Shown: piece by piece, positions 58,256 through 64,000 of the stretch
Layout of the letters: the number at the start of each line of letters is the position of its first letter
How positions within the stretch are numbered: position 1 is the stretch's first letter
Source of the DNA: Tenggerimyces flavus
GTDB taxonomy: Bacteria; Actinomycetota; Actinomycetes; Propionibacteriales; Actinopolymorphaceae
Direction of reading: 5' to 3'
DNA: 64,000 nt
NCBI RefSeq assembly: GCF_016907715.1
Contig: NZ_JAFBCM010000001.1
Coordinates: forward strand, 1,364,001-1,428,000
Notes under the pieces: model-generated
What the model was told of the DNA's origin: nothing
The model's database searches: none
The model's input: only the letters and a program-made list of their open reading frames with translations
Translations under genes and position numbers: made by a program

Positions 58256-59707
58256 ATGGCAGCGACCGAACTCCCGCCCAGCTCGACGACCACGCGCGTC
58301 GAGCAGAACGGCATCAACGTCATCGCCGAGTCCGAACGCAAGGGCTCCCCGCGCGATCTGTTCTGGCCGTGGTGCGCCGCGAACATCTCGGTGTTCGCGA
58401 TCTCGTACGGCTCGTTCCTGTTCGGCTTCGGGATCAGTGTCTGGCAGGCGCTGATCGCCGGCGTGCTCGGCACGATCCTGTCCTTCCTGCTCGTCGGCCT
58501 TGTCTCGCTCGCCGGCAAGCGTGGCTCGGCGCCGACGATGGTGCTCAGTCGGGCGGCGTTCGGCGTCCGCGGGAACGCGCTGCCCGCCGTCGTCTCGTAC
58601 CTGCTGCTCGTCGGTTGGGAGACCGTCCTCGTCTCGCTCGCCACGCTGGCCACCTCGACCGTGTTCGACCGGCTCGGCTGGTCCGCGGGTGCGACGACGA
58701 AGATCGTCGCGTTCCTCGTCGTCGCCGCGATCGTCGTGGTGGCCGGCTGCCTCGGCTTCGACGCGATCATGCGGCTGCAGACCTGGCTGACGATCGCGCT
58801 CGCGTTCTTCACGCTCGGGTACATCGTGCTGTCCGTCGGCAGCATCGACTGGAACGCGGTCATGTCGGCGCCCTCCGGCTCGCCCACCGCGGTGATCGGG
58901 GCGCTCGTGCTCGCGGCCACCGCGCTCGGGCTCGGTTGGGTGAACGCGGGCGCCGACTACTCGCGCTACCTGCCGCGCCGAGCGAGCGCGGGCGGAGTGG
59001 TCGCGTGGACGACGTTCGGCGGCTCGCTCGCGCCGGTGATCCTGATCGCCTATGGGCTGCTGCTCGTGGCGAGCAACGAGGGGTTGAACGCGGAGATCGG
59101 CTTGGACCCGATCGGCGCGCTGACGAACGTGCTGCCGACCTGGTACCTCGTGCCGTTCATGCTGGTCGCGGTGTTCGGCCTCGTCGCCGGCGCGGTGCTG
59201 GACATCTACTCGTCCGGCCTGACGCTGCTGACGTTGGGTGTGCGGATCGCGCGCTGGAAGGCGGCGCTGATCGACGGCGTGATCATGGTGATCGGGACGA
59301 TCTGGCTGGTCTTCTTCGCCACCGACGTGTTGGGGCCGTTCCAGGGTTTCCTGATCACGCTGGGCGTGCCGATCACGGCCTGGTGTGGGGTGTTCCTGGC
59401 CGACCTGGCGTTGCGGCGGGAGCCGTACGCGGAGGCCGACCTCTACGTGTCGCGCGGCCGGTACGGTGCCGTCGGTGTGTCCGCGGTGGTCGCGATGGTG
59501 CTGGCGACGGTCGTCGGCTGGGGGATGGTGGTGAACTCGACCTTGACCTGGCAGGGGTACCTGCTGGAACCGTTCGGGTTGGGGCCGAAGGACAACGGGC
59601 CGTGGACGTACGCCAACCTCGGCGTGCTGGCGGCGTTCGTCCTCGGGTTCGTGGTGCAGTTCGTGTTCGCTCGCGGGCGGGTTCGCGCGCAGGAGTTGGA
59701 GGGGTAG
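58256..59707 (+). CDS. NCS1-family nucleobase/purine-cytosine permease
   Basis: A 483-residue membrane protein with about 12 helices. It begins with a 40-residue cytoplasmic tail, then DLFWPWCAANISVFAISYGSFLFGFG, the first-helix signature of the NCS1 (CodB-like) family, and the Leu/Ala-rich KRGSAPTMVLSRAAFGVRGNALPAVVSYLLLVGWETV. The GADYSRYLPR motif after the sixth helix is characteristic. It imports purines, cytosine, allantoin or a related compound with a cation. ATG 58256 follows CGGAGG. Four bases separate it from the serine hydrolase gene, so the two are likely cotranscribed. Confidence 0.9.
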   Translation: MAATELPPSSTTTRVEQNGINVIAESERKGSPRDLFWPWCAANISVFAISYGSFLFGFGISVWQALIAGVLGTILSFLLVGLVSLAGKRGSAPTMVLSRAAFGVRGNALPAVVSYLLLVGWETVLVSLATLATSTVFDRLGWSAGATTKIVAFLVVAAIVVVAGCLGFDAIMRLQTWLTIALAFFTLGYIVLSVGSIDWNAVMSAPSGSPTAVIGALVLAATALGLGWVNAGADYSRYLPRRASAGGVVAWTTFGGSLAPVILIAYGLLLVASNEGLNAEIGLDPIGALTNVLPTWYLVPFMLVAVFGLVAGAVLDIYSSGLTLLTLGVRIARWKAALIDGVIMVIGTIWLVFFATDVLGPFQGFLITLGVPITAWCGVFLADLALRREPYAEADLYVSRGRYGAVGVSAVVAMVLATVVGWGMVVNSTLTWQGYLLEPFGLGPKDNGPWTYANLGVLAAFVLGFVVQFVFARGRVRAQELEG

Positions 59708-59710
59708 CGG

Positions 59711-61096
59711 ATGGCGCTCGCTGAGGCGAAGCAGTGGTTGGACTCGTCACTGGCGACGGTTGCCGCTCGGTACGACGTGCCGGGCATGGCTGTGGGGGTG
59801 CTCGTCGGGGACTCGGTCGTCGAGTCCGCGGCCGGGGTGCTGAGCCTGAACACGGGGGTGGAGGCGACGCCGGAGTCGGTGTTCCAGGTCGGGTCGATCA
59901 CGAAGATCTGGACGTCGACGTTGGTGATGCAGCTGGTCGACGAGGGATTGCTCTCGCTCGACGAGCCGGTCCGTTCGGCGCTGCCCTCGTTCGCCGTCGT
60001 CTCGGAGTCCGCTTCGGCGTCGGTGACGCCGCGGCAGCTGCTCGATCACACGTCGGGCTTCGAGGGCGACATCTTCACCGAGACGAACAAGGGGACCGAC
60101 GCGGTCGAGCTGTTCGTCGACAAGGTGCTGCCCGACGTGCCGCAGCTGTTCCCCGCGGGGTCGATGTTCTCGTACAACAACGCGGGCTACTCGGTGCTCG
60201 GGCGGATCGTCGAGGTGCTGCGGGACAAGCCGTACACGCAGGCGCTGCGCGACCACCTGATCGTGCCGCTCGGGTTGGAGCACATCGCGACGCTGCCCGA
60301 GGAGGCGCTGCTGTTCCGTGCCGCTGTGGGGCATTTCAAGCCCGAGCCGACAGCGAAGCTCACCGCGGCGCCGGTGTGGAACCTGCCGTACACGACGGCG
60401 CCCGCCGGCTCGATGCTCGCGATGTCGCCGCGGAGCCTGCTGACGTTCGCCCAGCTGCATCTGCGCGGCGGTGTCGCGGCGTCCGGTGCGCGGGTGCTGT
60501 CGGAGGCGAGTGTGCTGGCGATGCAGGAGGTGCAGTTGCAGATTCCCAACACCGCGCCTTCGCAGGGGCAGGGGTTGGGGTGGCGGATCACAGAGCTGCC
60601 CGGCGGGCGGGTGGTGCATCACGACGGCAACACGATCGGGCAGAGCGCGTTCCTCCGGCTCGTGCCGTCGGCGAACGCGGCTGTCTGTGTGCTGACCAAT
60701 ACCGATGTGGCCGCGCTGATCTTCCACGAGGTGGCTGGACGGCTGCTGGAGGAGGTCGCTGGGGTGTCGCTTCCTGCGCTCGACGCGCCGCCTTCCGCTC
60801 CGGTGGCTGTGGAGCCGCGGCGGTACGTGGGGCGGTACGAGGCGCGGGTCGCGTCGTACGAGGTCGGCGCGACCGACGATGGCACGCTGTGGTTCAGCCA
60901 ACGTCCGTGCGGCGAGTTCGCTGCCCTGTTCACGGGCGAGCCGGAGCAGTACCGGTTGGCGACGGCGGACGGCGTTCGGTTCGTGACAGTGGAGCCGGTG
61001 GAGGGGCAGCACCAGTCGATCGCGTTCTCCGGTGACGACGACGCGGGGCGGGCGACGTTCCTGCACACCGGGCGTGCGGTCGCTCGGGTCAGCTGA
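59711..61096 (+). CDS. Serine hydrolase, class C beta-lactamase fold
   Basis: A 461-residue protein with no evident signal peptide, so cytoplasmic. The nucleophile Ser is in QVGSITKIWTS (SxxK), the second motif is SYNNAGYSVLGR (YxN), and the third lies near RVVHHDGNTIGQ (HxG-type). A C-terminal lipocalin-like beta domain of about 100 residues (YVGRYEARVASYEVGATDDGTL) follows, as in esterases and D-amino-acid peptidases of this fold rather than true beta-lactamases. It starts four bases after the NCS1 permease gene, suggesting an amide or ester linked to that import route. It overlaps the convergent synthetase gene by eight bases. Confidence 0.88.
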   Translation: MALAEAKQWLDSSLATVAARYDVPGMAVGVLVGDSVVESAAGVLSLNTGVEATPESVFQVGSITKIWTSTLVMQLVDEGLLSLDEPVRSALPSFAVVSESASASVTPRQLLDHTSGFEGDIFTETNKGTDAVELFVDKVLPDVPQLFPAGSMFSYNNAGYSVLGRIVEVLRDKPYTQALRDHLIVPLGLEHIATLPEEALLFRAAVGHFKPEPTAKLTAAPVWNLPYTTAPAGSMLAMSPRSLLTFAQLHLRGGVAASGARVLSEASVLAMQEVQLQIPNTAPSQGQGLGWRITELPGGRVVHHDGNTIGQSAFLRLVPSANAAVCVLTNTDVAALIFHEVAGRLLEEVAGVSLPALDAPPSAPVAVEPRRYVGRYEARVASYEVGATDDGTLWFSQRPCGEFAALFTGEPEQYRLATADGVRFVTVEPVEGQHQSIAFSGDDDAGRATFLHTGRAVARVS

Positions 61097-62048
61097 GAAC
61101 GACGTAGTCGGCGAGCGCTTCGAGGGCCTCTCTCGCGGGGATCGGCAGGGCGTCGGTGAGCTGGTCCTTGGCGTACTCGCCGTACTTGGTGAGGTCGAGC
61201 CTGGCCTGGATGAGGCCGCCTTCGGCGACGCGTTCGAGGGCTGCGTCGAGCTGGTCGGGCTTGACGGGTCCATCGGCGAGCCAGGGGTCGTACTCGGCGG
61301 CGTACAGGATCGGCAGTGTGCTGACGCCTTGGCTGAGGTCGGTGCCTCGCGGCTTGCCCGTTCCGCCTGGTGGGGGTGCGATGTCGTGGATGTCGTCGCG
61401 GATCTGGAACGCCATGCCCAGCGCGTGCCCGTACCTCGCGAGCGCTCTGGTCGAGGTCCGGTCGGCTTGGGCGACGGTGGCGCCGAGCCAGCTGGAGAAC
61501 TCGAGCAGGGACGCTGTCTTGTCGGCGATGACCTCCAGGTAGTGGTCCTTGGCGTTGGTGCCCGGGGCGGGACCGACGAGCTCGGCGGTCTGGCCGCGGA
61601 TGAGGCGGTGGAGCGTGTGCGCCTGGTGTTGGACGAGGGCGAGGTCGCCGAGGGAGGCGCAGAGCTCGGAGGCGCAGGCGAGGAACCAGTCGCTGACGAG
61701 GACGGCCCGCCGGTTGCCCACGGTGGCGTTGACCGAGGGTTCGAACCTTCGCTCCGCGGCGGCGTCGATCACGTCGTCCTGGACGAGCGTGGCGACGTGC
61801 GCGAGCTCCACCATCGTGGCGGCGACGATGTGATCGTGGCCCGTTGGCGTGCCGAACTCCGAAGCCAGCAAGGTCAACAGCGGCCTGATCCGCTTGCCTC
61901 CGCTGCTGACGAGCGGCCTGACGTCGACGAGCGCGCGTCCCGGGAACGCGGTGGCGACGTCGTGCAGCCGGACCTCGACGGCCTCGAGCCCGGCGGCCAA
62001 CCGCTCGCCGAGCCCGTCGGCGACTTGCAGCTCCCCTAGAACACCCAT
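61089..62048 (-). CDS. Polyprenyl (all-trans isoprenyl) diphosphate synthetase
   Basis: A 319-residue enzyme that elongates allylic diphosphates with isopentenyl diphosphate, giving chains for menaquinone or other quinones. The first aspartate-rich motif is VQDDVIDAAAERR (DDxxD) and the second is FQIRDDIHDIAP; the substrate-binding GGKRIRPLL is present near residue 50. Residues before the first motif (HVATLVQ) carry no bulky aromatic pair, consistent with long products. ATG 62048 was used; a GTG three codons upstream is possible. No other quinone gene is nearby. Confidence 0.92.
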   Translation of the reverse strand: MGVLGELQVADGLGERLAAGLEAVEVRLHDVATAFPGRALVDVRPLVSSGGKRIRPLLTLLASEFGTPTGHDHIVAATMVELAHVATLVQDDVIDAAAERRFEPSVNATVGNRRAVLVSDWFLACASELCASLGDLALVQHQAHTLHRLIRGQTAELVGPAPGTNAKDHYLEVIADKTASLLEFSSWLGATVAQADRTSTRALARYGHALGMAFQIRDDIHDIAPPPGGTGKPRGTDLSQGVSTLPILYAAEYDPWLADGPVKPDQLDAALERVAEGGLIQARLDLTKYGEYAKDQLTDALPIPAREALEALADYVVLS

Positions 62049-62143
62049 GCCGCCCACCCTGCAACCCGGCGACCCTCGGCGAATCCGCTCGCGGGCGACA
62101 TCGGGCTTACGTCAGCGGACGTAGAGCCTCGACTCCATCTGGG

Positions 62144-62773
62144 TCAGGTGCCTTCGAGGGTGCGGAGGGCTTCGACGGCTTCTTCGGCTTGGGCGCGGAG
62201 TCGTGCTGGGAGTTGTCTGGTGATGCCGCGTTCGAGTGCTTGGCGGCGTACGTACTCCACGAGGGCGCGGTGGATGCCGAGCATGGCGTTGGCGAGGGTC
62301 CAGGGTGCGATGTCGTCGAGCTTGGCTCCGCGCTCCTTGCGGATCACCTCGGCCAGCACGCGGGTGACGTCGTCGTAGACCTCGCGCTCCCTGGCGAGCA
62401 GTGCTCCGCTGCCGTGGATGATGCGTGAGGAGGCTTCGACGGCTTCGTTCTCCTCCTTCGTGCGCTTTCCGAGCAGACCGGTCGGCCTCAGCACGTACTC
62501 GCGGAACGCCTCGAGCAGCGTCGTACCGTCCGGCCGATCCCTGATGGCGAGCACCAACTCGCGCTGGAACTCCTCGAAGCCGGAGTAGATCAAGTCTTCC
62601 TTGGTCGGGAAGTAGTTGAACACGGTCGCCGCGGACACGTCCGACTGCCGCGCGATCTCGGCGACGGTGACCTGGTCGAACCCACGCTCGGCGAACAGCC
62701 TGAACGCCGTCGACGCGATCAGCTCGCGGGTCTGGCGCTTCTTGCGTTCGCGAAGACTTGATGGAGTTGCCAT
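62144..62773 (-). CDS. TetR-family repressor
   Basis: A 209-residue regulator. The HTH is ELIASTAFRLFAERGFDQVTVAEIARQSDVSAATVFNYFPTKEDLIYSGF. The ligand domain (TetR_C-type, WTLANAMLGIHRALVEYVRRQ) is of the kind seen in MftR-like/ActR proteins. It is divergent from the LLM oxidoreductase at 62825, and the palindrome at 62795-62809 between them is the likely operator, so it should control that oxidoreductase and itself. Confidence 0.9.
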   Translation of the reverse strand: MATPSSLRERKKRQTRELIASTAFRLFAERGFDQVTVAEIARQSDVSAATVFNYFPTKEDLIYSGFEEFQRELVLAIRDRPDGTTLLEAFREYVLRPTGLLGKRTKEENEAVEASSRIIHGSGALLAREREVYDDVTRVLAEVIRKERGAKLDDIAPWTLANAMLGIHRALVEYVRRQALERGITRQLPARLRAQAEEAVEALRTLEGT

Positions 62774-62794
62774 ATTCGTATCGTAGCACTAATT

Positions 62795-62809
62795 TTAGAG
62801 TCACCCTAA
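62795..62809. promoter_or_regulatory. TetR operator candidate between divergent genes
   Basis: TTAGAGTCACCCTAA is a 15-bp dyad with a single mismatch (TTAGRGT-C-ACYCTAA), midway between the TetR and LLM oxidoreductase starts. An extra CTAATTTTAG partial dyad adjoins it. Size and place suit a TetR-family site. Confidence 0.6.
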
Positions 62810-62824
62810 CTTTGGAGACACACC

Positions 62825-63643
62825 ATGAAGCTCAGCTTGTCGGTCACGAACTACTCCTGGCCCGGCTCGTTGACCCCCTCACTTGTCGACGCCGCCACGC
62901 AGGCGGACGAGGGCGGCCTGGACACGCTGTGGGTGGCGGATCACCTGCTGCAGGTGGATCCGTTCGCCCCGCCCGGGGACACGGAGATGTTGGAGGCGTA
63001 CACGACGCTCGGCTTCCTCGCGGCGAGGACCAGCCGGATTCGGTTGGGGACGATGGTGACCGGCGTGACGTTCCGCCCGTCCTCCTTGCTGGTCAAGGCC
63101 GTGACGACGCTGGACGTCCTCTCGAACGGTCGGGCCTGGCTCGGCGTGGGTACGGGCCACGCGGAAGGCGAGGCCACGGAGATGGGCCTGCCGTTCCCGC
63201 CGACCTCGGAGCGCTTCGAGTACCTGGAGTCGACCGTACGTACGGCCCTGTCGATGTGGAAGGAGAGCAGCCCCGCGCCGGCCTCCCAGCCCCACCCGCC
63301 GTTGCTGATCGCCGGGATGGGCGAGAAGAAGACGCTGCGGATGGTGGCGGAGTACGCGCAGGCGTGCAACCTGCCGGACATCCCCGACGGCGGCGAGACC
63401 GTACGCCGGAAGCTCGAGGTGCTCGAAGGTCACTGCGAGCGGTTGGGCCGCCCGTTCGACGCGATCGACAAGACCCTGTCGACCCGCCTTGACCTGGGCG
63501 AGTCCGTCCAGAGTTTCGTCGACCGCTGCGCCGTGGCCGCCGAGCTCGGCATGACCCACATGGTGGTGATCACCATGGGAGCTTGGTCGCCCGCCGGCAT
63601 CGACACCCTCGCCAAGGCCGCACCCGAGGTCGCCAAGCTCTGA
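62825..63643 (+). CDS. LLM-class (luciferase-like) F420-dependent oxidoreductase
   Basis: A 272-residue TIM-barrel oxidoreductase. The first strand is MKLSLSVTNYSWPGS, then TLWVADHLLQVDPF, ARTSRIRLGTMVTGVTFR and GRAWLGVGTGHAEGEATEMGLPF, all typical of F420-dependent members rather than FMN monooxygenases. PPLLIAGMGEKKTLRMVAEYAQACNLP completes the barrel. The enzyme would transfer hydride to or from F420 on an unknown substrate. Divergent TetR gene and shared operator suggest substrate-induced expression. Confidence 0.9.
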   Translation: MKLSLSVTNYSWPGSLTPSLVDAATQADEGGLDTLWVADHLLQVDPFAPPGDTEMLEAYTTLGFLAARTSRIRLGTMVTGVTFRPSSLLVKAVTTLDVLSNGRAWLGVGTGHAEGEATEMGLPFPPTSERFEYLESTVRTALSMWKESSPAPASQPHPPLLIAGMGEKKTLRMVAEYAQACNLPDIPDGGETVRRKLEVLEGHCERLGRPFDAIDKTLSTRLDLGESVQSFVDRCAVAAELGMTHMVVITMGAWSPAGIDTLAKAAPEVAKL

Positions 63644-63760
63644 GCGCGGGCGACCGCTTCCGGACCTCCCCATCGCGTCCTCGAACCGCGAGCCGTCCAC
63701 CCCCGTGGGTCAGGGGTGGAGCGCGGGGGTGCCACTACTCGTGTGCCTTTGGGGAGGACC

Positions 63761-64000
63761 ATGACCGAGTCCGCAGGTACGCCGGAGAACGTGAGCCGGC
63801 GTCGATTTCTCACCAAGGTCGGCATGACGGGCGGCGCCGCCGCCCTGTACGGCTCGCTCGGGGCGCTGGGCCTCGTCGCCACACCGGCGAACGCCGAGAC
63901 CGTACGGTTCGTGCCGCCCACCTCGACCGATCTCGCCGCAACGTCGCGGCGGAAGAAGGTCGCCATCCTCGGAGCCGGCACCGCCGGGCTCACGATCGCG
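63761..64000 (+). CDS. Tat-exported FAD-dependent oxidoreductase, 5' end only
   Basis: Eighty codons are visible before the window ends. ATG 63761 follows GGGGAGGA. A twin-arginine signal (VSRRRFLTKVGMTGGAAALYGSLGALGLVA) ends at PANAET. The mature part starts a Rossmann FAD motif: KKVAILGAGTAGLTIA. This arrangement matches exported flavin monoamine oxidases or related NAD(P)/FAD amine oxidoreductases, but the diagnostic C-terminal half is missing. Confidence 0.75.
   Translation, partial: MTESAGTPENVSRRRFLTKVGMTGGAAALYGSLGALGLVATPANAETVRFVPPTSTDLAATSRRKKVAILGAGTAGLTIA

Noticed and set aside
59711-61096. Beta-lactamase resistance gene
   Set aside because: The fold is shared with esterases and peptidases, there is no signal peptide, and a C-terminal lipocalin-like domain argues against a true beta-lactamase.

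Overview
The window is about 64 kb of high-GC DNA with short intergenic gaps, many GTG and some TTG starts, and frequent 4-nt start/stop overlaps. A mycothiol-type maleylpyruvate isomerase-fold protein, an F420-type luciferase-like oxidoreductase, a WhiB/ECF-era style of regulators, an LCP cell-wall ligase, twin-arginine lipoproteins and a CUT1 sugar importer with no dedicated ATPase all point to a Gram-positive actinobacterium. Propionibacteriales (Kribbella- or Actinopolymorpha-like) is my guess, at low confidence. It reads as chromosomal DNA: two tRNA-Ser genes, pheA, a polyprenyl synthetase, no phage genes, no transposase and no CRISPR array.

Layout. 1-9 kb: end of a DUF4352 protein, a DUF2332 protein, a DUF2199 gene without a visible start codon, a frameshifted lipoprotein gene, a carboxymuconolactone decarboxylase-like gene coupled to an XRE regulator, two aldo/keto reductases, a flavin-type oxidase, an ArsR/SRPBCC pair behind a well-formed promoter with two operators, an MFS exporter and tRNA-Ser(TGA). 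9-11 kb: a two-component system. 11.2-14.0 kb: the most unusual locus, a three-gene operon of a 46-residue Ser/Thr/Arg/Lys-rich peptide (13830-13970), an ABC exporter and a small soluble Ser/Thr kinase. 14-23 kb: a D-Ala-D-Ala carboxypeptidase, a TetR/DinB pair, an ECF42-type sigma factor with its YCII partner, pheA, a HerA-like ATPase and a secreted intradiol dioxygenase. 23-29 kb: a methyltransferase, a polytopic membrane protein with its glycosyltransferase, and a divergent LysR/aldo-keto reductase pair.

29-37 kb: the cut-off end of an ABC transporter gene next to a Fic protein with three 12-bp operator copies, a zinc alcohol dehydrogenase coupled to a kinase-fold protein, a sugar ABC importer (binding protein and two permeases), a MazEF-type toxin-antitoxin pair and a GntR regulator. 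37-44 kb: a Tet(M)/OtrA-like ribosome-protection GTPase, a pirin, a terpene-cyclase-fold protein and a penicillin acylase. 44.7-50.5 kb: a five-gene operon (permease, glutamine-synthetase-like ligase, aldehyde dehydrogenase, gamma-glutamyl hydrolase, SDR) for catabolism of an amine through gamma-glutamylated intermediates; an SDR instead of an amine oxidase suggests an amino alcohol as substrate. 50.5-64 kb: NmrA-like and PH-like proteins, a Leu-Pro repeat secreted protein between matching hairpins, an LCP protein, an acyl-CoA ligase, an SDR, a phosphoribosyltransferase, tRNA-Ser(GCT), an NCS1 permease, a class C beta-lactamase-fold hydrolase, a polyprenyl synthetase, a TetR/LLM pair and the start of a Tat-exported FAD enzyme.

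Non-coding structure worth attention includes a dispersed ~85-bp two-hairpin element at 11168-11252 and 41539-41623, a pair of covarying hairpins at 51882-51908 and 52721-52753, a 19-bp perfect inverted repeat at 44548-44591, and several clean operator palindromes. Many convergent gene pairs overlap at their 3' ends.
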